From NCBI GenBank assembly GCA_028736075.1, contig CP117875.1, forward strand, positions 1,860,001-1,924,000: 64,000 nucleotides of DNA, in the 5' to 3' direction. Made by a program: the position numbers and the translations under genes. Each line of letters starts with the position of its first letter. The first letter of the stretch is position 1. The notes below the pieces were generated by a model. It ran no database searches. It saw only the letters and a list, made by a program, of their open reading frames with translations, and was not told the DNA's origin. Positions 17,148-26,328 of this stretch are shown here, in pieces. This DNA comes from Chryseobacterium sp. KACC 21268 (GTDB taxonomy: Bacteria > Bacteroidota > Bacteroidia > Flavobacteriales > Weeksellaceae).

Positions 17148-17186
17148 AAAGACCTCAAATCATCCTTGTTTTGAGGTCTTTTTTTA
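17148..17186 (+). terminator. Terminator of the acyl-CoA dehydrogenase gene
   Basis: 12-bp stem AAAGACCTCAAA / TTTGAGGTCTTT followed by a run of T. Confidence 0.88.
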
Positions 17187-17270
17187 TTAATAAATTTTCA
17201 AAAATTTTTAATATTTATATTAATTTATAAATCAATTATTTGAAAACGTGAAAGTTTCATAAATTTGTTG

Positions 17271-17278
17271 TATATTTG
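17271..17278 (+). promoter_or_regulatory. -7 box of the cold-shock operon
   Basis: TATATTTG is an exact TAnnTTTG match. It lies just after the upstream terminator and about 225 bases before the first cold-shock gene. Confidence 0.55.
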
Positions 17279-17283
17279 CATTA

Positions 17284-17503
17284 TAATTTATAAAAAGAGG
17301 TGTCTGCCTTGCTTTTTCTGTTACAGTTTAGAATCACAATTTTTCTCTCCCCAGTTTTCGCTTACAGTACCAATCTTTAAATTTTAATTTTCGAATTAAA
17401 ATCTTTTGCCGACCTCGTTTATTAAATTATAAAAAGAATAATGCTCGTGGAAAGGCATTATCATTACCAAAACAAAAATATTAATATAATACTTAAATAA
17501 TTT
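17284..17503 (+). promoter_or_regulatory. Long structured 5' leader of the cold-shock genes
   Basis: About 220 bases with no ORF. It contains a perfect 9-bp hairpin with a TTCG loop (17381-17402) and a second hairpin (17438-17461, ATAATGC / GCATTAT) near the start codon. Long folding leaders that change shape in the cold are known for cspA-type mRNAs. Here the similarity is only in length and structure. Confidence 0.45.
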
Positions 17504-17926
17504 ATGGCAGATTCTTTCTCCAAAAAAGAAAATTTCAAGAAAAAAATCGCAAAACAAAAAGAAAAGGCTATTCGTCGTGAAGAGCGCAAGTCCAATAATG
17601 ACAAAGGTAAAGAAGCAGAATTTATGTATGTGGATGCATACGGAAGATTGACTTCTACACCGCCAGAAGAAAGATTGGAAGTAAACTTGGATGATATCCA
17701 ACTAGGTGCAGCGCCTATCGAAGCCGAAGAAGCTGTGAAGACAGGAATTGTAACGTTCTTTAGCGAGAAAGGTTACGGTTTTATTACAGAGGATGGTAAC
17801 AAAGAAAACGTTTTCTTCCATAGCAACAATTGTGTGCACTTGGTGAAAAAAGGAAACAAGGTGTCTTTCGAAAAGGAAAGGTCGCCAAAAGGTTACTCCG
17901 CTATCAACATTCAACTTATCAAATAG
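17504..17926 (+). CDS. Cold-shock domain protein with basic N-terminal extension
   Basis: 140 aa. Residues 1-35 are Lys/Arg/Glu-rich (KKIAKQKEKAIRREERKS), followed by a linker. The cold-shock domain spans residues ~77-140, with RNP1 KGYGFIT and RNP2 VFFHSNN. It binds single-stranded RNA or DNA. A classical small Csp gene follows 34 bases later, so they likely share the leader mRNA. Confidence 0.93.
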   Translation: MADSFSKKENFKKKIAKQKEKAIRREERKSNNDKGKEAEFMYVDAYGRLTSTPPEERLEVNLDDIQLGAAPIEAEEAVKTGIVTFFSEKGYGFITEDGNKENVFFHSNNCVHLVKKGNKVSFEKERSPKGYSAINIQLIK

Positions 17927-17960
17927 ATAATAATAACAACAATTTTTTAATACCATTACA

Positions 17961-18155
17961 ATGCAAGAAGGCACAGTAAAATTTTTCAACGAAACAAAAG
18001 GTTTCGGATTCATTTCTCCATCAGCTGGAGGAGACGACATCTTTGTACATTCATCAGGTCTAGTTAGCAGAAACATTCGTGAGAATGACAAAGTAACTTT
18101 TGAAGTACAAAAAGGACAAAAAGGATTAAACGCAGTTAATGTAAAACTTGCGTAA
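17961..18155 (+). CDS. CspA-family cold-shock protein
   Basis: 64 aa, a complete single cold-shock domain: MQEGTVKFFNETKGFGFISP (RNP1 KGFGFIS), then DIFVHSSGL (RNP2). It is an RNA chaperone. It follows the longer CSD gene and is closed by the terminator at 18183-18215. Confidence 0.97.
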   Translation: MQEGTVKFFNETKGFGFISPSAGGDDIFVHSSGLVSRNIRENDKVTFEVQKGQKGLNAVNVKLA

Positions 18156-18182
18156 GCATAAAAGTTTTTCCTATGAAAATGG

Positions 18183-18215
18183 TAAGCTCCGAATTTATTC
18201 GGAGCTTATTTTTTT
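18183..18215 (+). terminator. Terminator of the cold-shock operon
   Basis: 11-bp perfect stem TAAGCTCCGAA / TTCGGAGCTTA with a 4-base loop and T7 tail. It shows that the next gene does not start before about 18216. Confidence 0.9.
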
Positions 18216-18241
18216 GGCTTTATTTTGGATTGATGACCAAT

Positions 18242-18502
18242 ATGGACGAAAACTTACTCGGAATTATCGCAGGTATCCTGACATCGGTCGCAATGATGCC
18301 ACAACTCATCAAAGTCATTAGGGAAAAAAACGTAGAAGACATTTCAGTAATGATGCTTTTGGTCCTGATTTCCGGACTTTCACTTTGGGTCTGGTATGGA
18401 ATCCTGAAAGACGAATTACCAATTATTTTATCTAATGGATTTTCAGTTTTGGTTAATTTGACTTTGCTGACGTGCTGCTTTATCTTTAAAAATAAAGATT
18501 AA
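18242..18502 (+). CDS. SemiSWEET/PQ-loop family transporter
   Basis: 86 aa from the ATG at 18242, or 89 from 18233. The frame is open further upstream but runs through the terminator. Three helices with the PQ motif VAMMPQLIKVIREKNVEDIS make one half of a SWEET fold. Such proteins dimerise to carry sugars or related solutes. The gene meets pdeM tail to tail with a 4-base overlap of the stop codons. Confidence 0.85.
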   Translation: MDENLLGIIAGILTSVAMMPQLIKVIREKNVEDISVMMLLVLISGLSLWVWYGILKDELPIILSNGFSVLVNLTLLTCCFIFKNKD

Positions 18503-19143
18503 ATCTCATAGATTTCAGAATCGGTAAAGACAAAGTAACTTCCTTTCTTAGGAATATTTTTAGTGTCTAATCCCGTAAACTCGCTGAAGGCAGGTAACAA
18601 TAATTGTTTTGAAGTCTGGGCGAAACAGGGGAGTTTTATTCTTTTTACAGGAGAATTAATAACAAAACCCGGATGAATATGTCCCGTAATCTGAAATTTT
18701 GGATTTGAACGGTCAAAGTCGTGGACAAAAGCGATGTCATCAATTTCTAGAGAAGCACTTCTCGAATCCAAACATAATTTCTTTTCCAAGGTTTTCGAAA
18801 TCCTGTCGTGATTGCCTTCTACAAGACAGAACTTAATCTCTGGATATTGATTTTGCCACGTGCAAAATTCGTCAACGTCAGAATTATTTCCTGCGTGCAA
18901 CAAATCGCCAACGATAATAAATTTATCGGGCTGAAAATTTTCAATTAAAATAGATAAACGCTCCAAATCATTTTTCATAATATGATTCGCCAAAGCAATT
19001 CCGTTTTTACGGAAATGAGCGGTTTTTCCGATATGTAAATCTGAAAAAATTAAGGCTTTTTCTTTTTCCCAGTATAGCGCGCGTTGATTAGTTAAGGTAA
19101 AAATTTCGTTATGTATCGTAATATCTTTAGTCGCTATATTCAT
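18499..19143 (-). CDS. pdeM: Ligase-associated DNA damage response endonuclease PdeM
   Basis: 214 aa metallophosphoesterase. Metal-binding motifs are in order: FSDLHIGK, VGDLLHAG, EGNHDR, VHDF and TGHIHPG. The arrangement with the helicase, ligase and MBL exonuclease genes upstream on the same strand identifies it as PdeM of the ligase-associated DNA damage response cluster. The exact substrate in vivo is not known. Confidence 0.93.
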   Translation of the reverse strand: MNIATKDITIHNEIFTLTNQRALYWEKEKALIFSDLHIGKTAHFRKNGIALANHIMKNDLERLSILIENFQPDKFIIVGDLLHAGNNSDVDEFCTWQNQYPEIKFCLVEGNHDRISKTLEKKLCLDSRSASLEIDDIAFVHDFDRSNPKFQITGHIHPGFVINSPVKRIKLPCFAQTSKQLLLPAFSEFTGLDTKNIPKKGSYFVFTDSEIYEI

Positions 19144-19240
19144 TTAAATTTATCATTTTTCATTCTGCAATAACTTAATTTTTTAATATCGGCAACGTTG
19201 AAATTCCTTTGGAATGACAACTTTACGGATATCTTTCGAC

Positions 19241-21697
19241 TCAATCGTCTTTAATATTTCTACCGGATTGCTTAATTAATTTTTGAATTCTCGCATCGAG
19301 ATTTTCACTCGTCAAAGTCTGCCTTAAACTGTCGACCTTTATTGGGAAACTCAAAGGTGTAAATTTATTGGAATATTTTAAAATAAACTTCGATTTTTCA
19401 ATCCTTTTAAAAGCTTCCACCAATCTTTGCTCCTGCAACTGCATATTAAAAACTTCCGTATAGGCCTGTCTCACGAGAAAATGATTCGGGTCGTAATCTT
19501 CGAGAACTTTAAAAATCAATCCGGCCGAACTCTGCAAAGCTTTATTCGAACGTTGCTGTCCAGGGAAATTCTGCACGACCATCCCCGAAATCACCGCAAT
19601 ATCTCTGAATTTACGGCTTGCCATTTCTGCTGAATTGATACTCGAAATCACATCAACCATCAGATTATCTCTGGTCAGAATTCTATCTAAATTATCTTCA
19701 GTCACAGGAATTTCTTTGTCACTGAACAGTTCAAAACCGTAGTCATTCATCGCCATCGAAAAAGAAATCGGAGCCAGTTTGGAAATCCGGTAGGCAATCA
19801 AAGCCGCCATCACTTCGTGCACCAAACGTCCCTCGAATGGATACATAAATAGATGATAGCCTTCGCGGTTTTTAATTAATTCAATCAAAAATTCATCATC
19901 TTTTGGAATATGTGACCGCTTTTCCTGATTAACCAAAAGTGGATGCAGAAATTTCAATTCCTTTTCAGAAGCTTTCGGATTAAGTGCTCCTGATAATTTT
20001 TCTCTTAAAAAATGCCCCAGATTTGAACTTAAAGGCAATCTTCCACCCAGATAACTCGGAGCCTGCGCTTTTCCTTTGGAAGCCCGCACGAAAACAGTCA
20101 TATCTTTTATCATTGCCACTTCCAAAACACGACCGGCCAGAATAAATTTCTCTTCTTTTTTCAGTCTCGAAATAAAATATTCCTCAACCATCCCAATGTA
20201 ACCGCCTGAAATAAATTTCACTTTCAGCATCGCATCGCTGACAATCGCACCCATATTCATCCGGTGGAGCATCGCAATTTTTCTGGAAGTCACTTTGTGC
20301 AAACCGTCTTCCATCACGACAACTTTGTGATATTCTTCGTAGCTTTTTAAAGCACTTCCACCAATTGTGAGGAAATCTATCATCGCTTTCCATTCCTCAT
20401 CTCTAATTTCCTGAAAAGTATAGACTTTTTTAATTCTTTCGTAAACTTCGTTCGGTAAAAATCCATCACCAACCGCCAAAGTCATCAGAAACTGAACCAA
20501 GACATCGAAACACAAAACCACCGGCTCGCGAGGCTCTATCACTTTCTGTTTTACGGCTTCTTTTAAAGCCGCAACTTCAATCAGTTCCAGAGAGTGGGTG
20601 GGAACACAGAAAATTTTTGAGGTTTCAAAAGGGGAGTGGCCACTCCGTCCCGCCCGTTGCAGAAATCTCGCAACGCCTTTTGCAGAGCCGATTTGAATGA
20701 CTGTATCAACAGGTTTAAAGTCAATTCCCAAATCCAGAGATGATGTGGAAACAACTGCTTTTAACTTTCCTGAACTTAAATTTTCTTCAATCCAGATTCT
20801 CAGATGCGCATCAATCGAACTGTGGTGAATGGCGATTTGTCCGGCAAAATCAGGATAGGCATTCAGCAAAAGCTGATACCACATTTCGCTCTGGCTCCTC
20901 GTATTCGTAAAGACGATGGTCGATTTTGATTCCAAAATAATCGGAACCACTTTATCGGCTAATTTTTGTCCGAGATGCCCTGCCCAGGGCAAAAGTTCAA
21001 CTTCATCCGGAAAAACCGAAATGATATCGATTTTCTTAAGTTCTTTCGCAGTAATTTTTGTCTTCTTAATATCATAGGGAATCAAAACATCCTGCGCTTC
21101 ATCAAGGTTTCCGATGGTTGCCGTGATTCCCCAGATTTTAAGTTTAGGAACATAATGAAAGAGCTGTGAAATCCCCAATTCAACCATCACGCCCCGTTTT
21201 GAACCAAGCAATTCGTGCCACTCATCCACAGCAACGCAATGCATATTGGTAAAGAAACGCTGATGGTTTTTCTGTCCTAAAAGTAAATGGAGACTTTCGG
21301 GTGTGACCACCAGAATTTCAGGCATATTCTTAACCTGTTGCTGACGGACTTTCGGGTCGGTATCACCGTTTCTGACGCCGACTGCCCAGTCTAAACCAAT
21401 CTCGTCAATCGCTTCCTGCATTGCTTTGGCGATGTCTTTTGAAAGGGAACGAAGAGGCGTAATCCAAATCATCTTCAGTCCTTTTTTGTACTTCTCAGGA
21501 TTCGTCAGAAAATCTGAAACCAAAGCTAAAAATACCGAAAATGTTTTCCCAAAACCCGTCGGAGCAACCACCATTCCGCTGTAGCCACTGCCAAATTTCT
21601 TCCAGGTATCGACCTGAAATTTAAATGGCGCGTTGCCCTTTTCCATCATCCAGTTTTGGATGATTTTAAAGCCTTCGGTATTTTCGTAGTTGCTCAT
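19241..21697 (-). CDS. Ligase-associated DEXH-box helicase (Lhr-like)
   Basis: 818 aa. Helicase motif I is APTGFGKTFS, motif II is DEWH, the C-terminal RecA lobe has STSSLDLGIDFKPVD and motif VI is RAGRSGHSP. The long C-terminal half (winged helix and beta-barrel) is of Lhr type. It is a DNA-dependent ATPase of the ligase-associated response. The downstream pdeM is 97 bases away. Upstream, the gap to the ligase gene holds a 132-bp nested palindrome. Confidence 0.95.
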   Translation of the reverse strand: MSNYENTEGFKIIQNWMMEKGNAPFKFQVDTWKKFGSGYSGMVVAPTGFGKTFSVFLALVSDFLTNPEKYKKGLKMIWITPLRSLSKDIAKAMQEAIDEIGLDWAVGVRNGDTDPKVRQQQVKNMPEILVVTPESLHLLLGQKNHQRFFTNMHCVAVDEWHELLGSKRGVMVELGISQLFHYVPKLKIWGITATIGNLDEAQDVLIPYDIKKTKITAKELKKIDIISVFPDEVELLPWAGHLGQKLADKVVPIILESKSTIVFTNTRSQSEMWYQLLLNAYPDFAGQIAIHHSSIDAHLRIWIEENLSSGKLKAVVSTSSLDLGIDFKPVDTVIQIGSAKGVARFLQRAGRSGHSPFETSKIFCVPTHSLELIEVAALKEAVKQKVIEPREPVVLCFDVLVQFLMTLAVGDGFLPNEVYERIKKVYTFQEIRDEEWKAMIDFLTIGGSALKSYEEYHKVVVMEDGLHKVTSRKIAMLHRMNMGAIVSDAMLKVKFISGGYIGMVEEYFISRLKKEEKFILAGRVLEVAMIKDMTVFVRASKGKAQAPSYLGGRLPLSSNLGHFLREKLSGALNPKASEKELKFLHPLLVNQEKRSHIPKDDEFLIELIKNREGYHLFMYPFEGRLVHEVMAALIAYRISKLAPISFSMAMNDYGFELFSDKEIPVTEDNLDRILTRDNLMVDVISSINSAEMASRKFRDIAVISGMVVQNFPGQQRSNKALQSSAGLIFKVLEDYDPNHFLVRQAYTEVFNMQLQEQRLVEAFKRIEKSKFILKYSNKFTPLSFPIKVDSLRQTLTSENLDARIQKLIKQSGRNIKDD

Positions 21698-21717
21698 TTT
21701 TTACTGTATAAAATTTT

Positions 21718-21849
21718 ACCACAAAAATCACAAAAGAAAAGTTTTAATTAATACTTATTAAAGTTCAAAAAGGCTTTGCCATCAGCTTTCTTGAACTTCT
21801 GATTCTCATAAATTAAAACAATTACAAAAACTTTTGTGACTTTTGTGGT
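21718..21849. repeat. 132-bp nested palindromic element
   Basis: Three nested inverted pairs: the outer 21718-21736 with 21831-21849 (18 of 19 bases, ends ACCACAAAA / TTTTGTGGT), the middle 21741-21749 with 21811-21819 (GTTTTAATT / AATTAAAAC), and the inner 21761-21775 with 21784-21798. It fills nearly the whole gap between the ligase and helicase genes. It looks like a MITE or other non-autonomous folded repeat, but a second copy was not found in this window. Confidence 0.75.
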
Positions 21850-21860
21850 TTAAATCAAAT

Positions 21861-23441
21861 CTACTGTATCAGTTTCTTAATCTCTTCAATATCATCAATA
21901 TCATTCACGGTTTTGTCTTTCCGCCATCTTAAAATCCTTGGGAAACGCAATGCCACACCGCTTTTGTGTCGGTTACTGAAGCCAATTCCCTCAAATGCAA
22001 TTTCGAAAATCAACTCAGCTTTCACAGTTCGCACAGGACCAAATTTTTCAATCGCATTTTTATTGACAAACTTGCTGACTTCCATAATTTCCTTATCCGT
22101 CAATCCGGAATAAGCTTTGGCAATGGTAACCAATTTATCACCACTTTTCACGGCAAAACTGTAATCGGTGTAGTAGGCGCTTCGTCGTCCGCTTCCTTTT
22201 TGGGCATAAATCAAAACAGCATCAATCGTCAACGGACTGATTTTCCACTTCCACCAATCGCCTTTTTTTCGACCGGAATGGTAGTGTGAATTTTTCTGCT
22301 TCAGCATCAAACCTTCACTGTTGATTTCCCTTGAATTTTCTCTGATTAAATCTAATTTGCTCCAGTCTTTAAAATCAATGGACTGAGAAATTTTAATGTT
22401 TTCTGGCTCTTCATTTAACAATAATTCCTCCAACATTGCTCTTCTGGCGGAGATGGGTTTTTCCCTTAAATCAGTTCCTTCCAGTTCCAGAATATCGTAT
22501 GCGAAAACTTCAATAGGAATTTCAGCGAGCATTTTTTTAGTTAAACTTTTACGGTTTAAACGTTTCTGTAATTCATTAAAATTTAAAACATTACCTTCCA
22601 TTACCGCAAGTATTTCTCCATCTATTACAAAGTTACCTTTCATCGCTTTCACGGTCTCGGCAATTTCGGGAAACTGCTCGGTGACCAGTTCTTCACCACG
22701 CGACCAGATGAAAACTTCACCGTTTCGTCTGATAATTTGTCCACGGATTCCGTCCCACTTATATTCAATCAACCATTCTTCAGGTTTTCCCAAATCTTCC
22801 AGCTCTTTTTCCAGTGGATAAGCCAAACAGAAAGGGTAGGGTTTTGAATTATCGGGATTGATATTTTCAGCCGAAATCAATTCCTGAAATGAAACTTCAT
22901 CAGGTTGCCATTTCCCCATTAAACTGTGCATCAACGTACTCGCTTCCTGTCCGGAAAATTTCGTAAGAGAATTAATTAAAGTCTTTGAGGAAACCCCAAT
23001 TCTGAAACTTCCACCCAGTAATTTATTGAAAATCAATCGTTCCGTGTAATCCAAACCGTTCCAGGAATTAAGAACAAATTCTTTTTTCTCAGCTTCGGTT
23101 TTCGTTTTAAGTCCGATGATTTCATTCATCCATTCAGATAAAGTTTTCTCTATTTTTTCAGTTGGTGGCGGAAGAATCAAGGATATCGTTTCACCCAAAT
23201 CGCCGACTGAGGAATAACTTTCCTGAAAGAGCCAAAATGGCAGTTGGGTAATTTCCAATGCCCATTCTTTCATATAGTTGGTGTTCACATTTCGCTTGGG
23301 TCTTTTTCCCGTAAACAGGGCGATGAACCACAATTTATCATCATCAGGCGCACGCTCAAGATAATCGATGATGGCATCGATTTTAGCATTTGTTTTATTC
23401 GTACTTTCGAGGGCATTGATGAGTTCTGCGAAATTTTTCAT
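21861..23441 (-). CDS. ATP-dependent DNA ligase (ligase-associated cluster)
   Basis: 526 aa. The N-terminal domain (residues 1-200) is helical. The nucleotidyltransferase motif is EYKWDGIRG with adenylated Lys228. Motif III (AYDIL), motif IV (EGLMLK) and motif V (KWKISPLTIDAVLIYAQ) follow, then an OB fold ending in RFPRILRWRKDK. It seals nicks using ATP and differs from the LigD enzyme at 26400-28940. It is the name-giving gene of the cluster. Confidence 0.95.
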   Translation of the reverse strand: MKNFAELINALESTNKTNAKIDAIIDYLERAPDDDKLWFIALFTGKRPKRNVNTNYMKEWALEITQLPFWLFQESYSSVGDLGETISLILPPPTEKIEKTLSEWMNEIIGLKTKTEAEKKEFVLNSWNGLDYTERLIFNKLLGGSFRIGVSSKTLINSLTKFSGQEASTLMHSLMGKWQPDEVSFQELISAENINPDNSKPYPFCLAYPLEKELEDLGKPEEWLIEYKWDGIRGQIIRRNGEVFIWSRGEELVTEQFPEIAETVKAMKGNFVIDGEILAVMEGNVLNFNELQKRLNRKSLTKKMLAEIPIEVFAYDILELEGTDLREKPISARRAMLEELLLNEEPENIKISQSIDFKDWSKLDLIRENSREINSEGLMLKQKNSHYHSGRKKGDWWKWKISPLTIDAVLIYAQKGSGRRSAYYTDYSFAVKSGDKLVTIAKAYSGLTDKEIMEVSKFVNKNAIEKFGPVRTVKAELIFEIAFEGIGFSNRHKSGVALRFPRILRWRKDKTVNDIDDIEEIKKLIQ

Positions 23442-23458
23442 TGCTTATCTTTTGTTTA

Positions 23459-23571
23459 ATTTGGGCAGCTTAATCCGCCTTCCGTTCTCAATCTTTTTTT
23501 GCAAGACGTTTTGTCTTTAATTGAAGTTTCATTTTATGCAAAAAAAAGGATTTCCACTCAAGTCGGGCTGC
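23459..23571 (+). repeat. Dispersed structured repeat, copy 2
   Basis: Starts ATTTGGGCAGC and ends ACTCAAGTCGGGCTGC. The inner hairpin arms are CAATCTTTTTTTGC and GCAAAAAAAAGGATT. It lies in the gap between the exonuclease gene and the ligase gene. Confidence 0.85.
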
Positions 23572-23697
23572 GAGCAATTCGATGTTTAAAAATTAACAGG
23601 TCACTGCTACGGAGCTGTTTAAAACTACTCGGCATTTTTCAAATCCGAAATCTATTCTTAAAGTTTGTCGCCAACCTTGACAAGGTTATTTTTAGAA

Positions 23698-24720
23698 TCA
23701 ATCATTATCTTTTACAACTTCTTTTTCAGTTACCTCTTCATCATCGTCCCCATACAAAGTTTCCACAACATCAGATTTAATTCCCAATTCATTTAAATAT
23801 TTAGAAAAAACTTCGGTTTGTCCGTGCGTTACGTGAACGATTTCTGCTTCTGTAGCTTTAATGGCTTGTAATAATCCTTTCCAATCGGCGTGGTCGCTCA
23901 TTGGAAAACCGGCGTCCATACTTCGCCACCTTCTCGCACCGCGAACCTGCATCCAACCGGAGCAAATCGCAGTTGCTGCATCCGGAATTTTTTTGATAAC
24001 ATTGCTGTCCAACAAGGCCGGAGGAACAATCACAATGTCGCCTGCAACGTGTTTGATGCTTTCCCTGAAATCGGGAACTTCATAATCGGGAAGCACGATT
24101 CCAACTTCTTCAAAGGCTTTATTAAGTTTGCCAATCGAGTAGTGAACGTGAATTTTTCCCATTCCTTCGACGGCTTTCATAATTCGTTGCGCTTTACCCA
24201 AAGAATATCCGATGAACACAGAGGTCTTCTGATTTTCCTGATTTCGTAAAACCCAGTTCTGAAGTCTTTTATTTAAATCCGGAACTTCGAGCCAGTTGTA
24301 AATGGGAAGTCCGAAAGTACTTTCCGTCACAAATTCATTGCATTTTACGAGTTCAAAAGGAGTACTCAAACCATCATCCTGAACTTTATAGTCACCCGAA
24401 ATCACACTAACATAACCTTTATATTCCAGACGAATCTGCGCCGAGCCAATGATATGACCAGCCGGATGCATCGAAAGTTTGACCCCATTAATGTCTAAAA
24501 CCTCGCCGTACTGCAAGGTCTGACATTCGATGTCAGGAGAAATTCTTTGGTGTAAAATAGGTTTTGTAAAATGATGACAAAGGTATTTTTTCATTCCCCA
24601 ACGGGCGTGGTCGGCGTGTCCGTGCGTGATGACCGCATAATCTACAGGTCGCCACGGGTCAATGTAAAATTTCCCTTGCGGACAGTAAATACCTTTGTTT
24701 GTGAATGTGATGAGTTTCAA
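23698..24720 (-). CDS. Ligase-associated MBL-fold exonuclease
   Basis: 340 aa. The metallo-beta-lactamase signature is THGHADHARWG, followed by HPAGHIIGSAQI and ISGDYKVQDDG, then a beta-CASP-like region and SDHADWKGL. It belongs to the mRNA 3'-end processing/SNM1-like nucleases and is the exonuclease of the four-gene ligase-associated cluster. It is the first gene in transcription order. The acidic C-terminus (DDDEEVTEKEVVKDND) is not part of the fold. Confidence 0.93.
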   Translation of the reverse strand: MKLITFTNKGIYCPQGKFYIDPWRPVDYAVITHGHADHARWGMKKYLCHHFTKPILHQRISPDIECQTLQYGEVLDINGVKLSMHPAGHIIGSAQIRLEYKGYVSVISGDYKVQDDGLSTPFELVKCNEFVTESTFGLPIYNWLEVPDLNKRLQNWVLRNQENQKTSVFIGYSLGKAQRIMKAVEGMGKIHVHYSIGKLNKAFEEVGIVLPDYEVPDFRESIKHVAGDIVIVPPALLDSNVIKKIPDAATAICSGWMQVRGARRWRSMDAGFPMSDHADWKGLLQAIKATEAEIVHVTHGQTEVFSKYLNELGIKSDVVETLYGDDDEEVTEKEVVKDND

Positions 24721-24789
24721 AAGTGTGATGATGTTGGTGTTATTTGAATATTCAAAAAGCTGACCAATTGTTTTTCATTTATTAATTCT

Positions 24790-24827
24790 AAAAAAAATCT
24801 CCAACAATAAATGAATATCGTTGGAGA
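24790..24827 (-). terminator. Terminator of the PNPOx-like gene
   Basis: 8-bp stem TCTCCAAC / GTTGGAGA with a 14-base loop, followed on the minus strand by seven T. Confidence 0.7.
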
Positions 24828-24850
24828 AATTATAGTATCAATTAAGAAAA

Positions 24851-25357
24851 TTAAATCGTTGCGTTTCCTTCCACTCCGTCAGAATTGTCTGTTTTATTTC
24901 CCGTGATTGCTGCGGTTGCGAAAGTAAGAAGACTTACTAATTTTCCAGCTTTCGTATCCCAATAATAAGTTTCTTTCGGTTCTACTCGGATGATGGAAAC
25001 ATTCGGGTCATCTTTCCCGTCGAACCAAGCGTTTGCCATTGGCGACCATTTGTCCTCGATGGTGGATTTGTCTTTATAAATGTAAGCATCGCCGAAGATG
25101 GAAAGATATTCGGAATCGCTATTGTTCATAAAATAAAGTTGAACGCGCTTATCTTCCTTGATTTCGAAATTCTTGTTGCTCGTTTCACTACTGATAAACC
25201 ATAGATTTCCGTTCTCATCGGTTTCCTGGATTCCCATTGGTCTGGAGTTAACTGGCAATCTGTCCAACTCTGTACAGAACATACAGATTCTCGCTTTTTC
25301 CGACAGTTCCTTGATTTTTTCTATTGCTTCTTGGTTTGTTAAATCTTTTGTAGACAT
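24851..25357 (-). CDS. Pyridoxamine 5'-phosphate oxidase-like stress protein
   Basis: 168 aa split-barrel flavoprotein of the general stress protein 26 type: RICMFCTELDRLPVNSRPMG, then GNLWFISSETSNKNFEI and VQLYFMNNSDSEYLSIFGDA. These proteins bind FMN or a similar cofactor. No true PNPOx activity should be assumed. It is divergent from ku, with 166 bases between them. Confidence 0.88.
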   Translation of the reverse strand: MSTKDLTNQEAIEKIKELSEKARICMFCTELDRLPVNSRPMGIQETDENGNLWFISSETSNKNFEIKEDKRVQLYFMNNSDSEYLSIFGDAYIYKDKSTIEDKWSPMANAWFDGKDDPNVSIIRVEPKETYYWDTKAGKLVSLLTFATAAITGNKTDNSDGVEGNATI

Positions 25358-25523
25358 AATAATTTATTTTTTAGTGATTGATTTCTGTAGCAGTTACAAA
25401 TAATGTGCTAAAAGATTTCAATCTTGTTAATAATGAAATTTAAAAATTTTGACGATGGAATATTTATTGTAACAGAATCAGTAATAATTTTTCATTATTA
25501 ATTTCAATTTTAAAAACTGAATT

Positions 25524-26303
25524 ATGAGAGCAATCTGGAATGGCGCCATTGGCTTCGGACTTGTGAATATTCCCATCAAATTATATTCTGCGACAGATTC
25601 CAGCACTTTGGATTTGGATATGTTGGACAGCAAGGATTTGAGTAATATCAAATTCAAACGTGTCAACGAGAAATCTGGAAAAGAAGTGGTTTGGGAAAAT
25701 ATTGTCAAAGGTTACAAACTTGAGGACAAATACATCGTTCTCGACAAAGAAGATTTCGCGGCCGCAAGTCCGGAAAAATCAAAAGTTCTCAGTATTGCCC
25801 AATTTGTAAAACAAGATGAAATTGATTCTGCCTTGTTCGAAACACCATATTTCCTTGAACCTCAAAAGAATGGCGAAGCGGCTTACAAATTATTATTAAA
25901 ATCATTAATGAAAACCAAAATGGCCGGCATCGGTTCTTTTATTTTAAGAGAACGTGAAATCCTATGTCTGATTCGGCCTTATGATGACAAAATATTGATG
26001 GTCAACAGAATGCGTTATCCTGAGGAAATGAGAAGCTACGAAGATTTGAAAATCCCAACCGGAAAAGCACCAAAACCCGATGAACTCAAAATGGCTGAGT
26101 CATTAATCAAATCTCTGGCAACCACTTTTGACCCTTTAAAATACAAAGACACTTACAATGCAGATTTACTGAAAATCATCAAGCAAAAAGCAAAAGGCAA
26201 AAAGGTGAAATTGGTGGAAGAAAAAGAACCAAAAGGAAAGACCACCGACTTGATGGCAATGCTGAAAGCCAGTCTCGAAGGCAAAAAGAAAAAAGCTGGA
26301 TAA
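25524..26303 (+). CDS. ku: Ku protein
   Basis: 259 aa. The N-terminal MRAIWNGAIGFGLVNIPIKL is the hallmark of bacterial Ku, and DTYNADLLKIIKQKAKGKK ends the core. A lysine-rich tail closes the protein. Ku is a homodimeric ring that binds double-strand ends and recruits LigD, encoded 96 bases downstream. Confidence 0.97.
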   Translation: MRAIWNGAIGFGLVNIPIKLYSATDSSTLDLDMLDSKDLSNIKFKRVNEKSGKEVVWENIVKGYKLEDKYIVLDKEDFAAASPEKSKVLSIAQFVKQDEIDSALFETPYFLEPQKNGEAAYKLLLKSLMKTKMAGIGSFILREREILCLIRPYDDKILMVNRMRYPEEMRSYEDLKIPTGKAPKPDELKMAESLIKSLATTFDPLKYKDTYNADLLKIIKQKAKGKKVKLVEEKEPKGKTTDLMAMLKASLEGKKKKAG

Positions 26304-26328
26304 AAAGATTCAAGAAAAAATATAAGGG

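Noticed and set aside
18173-18241. Upstream start for the SemiSWEET gene
   Set aside because: A strong terminator (18183-18215) lies within this stretch, so the start must be at 18233 or 18242.
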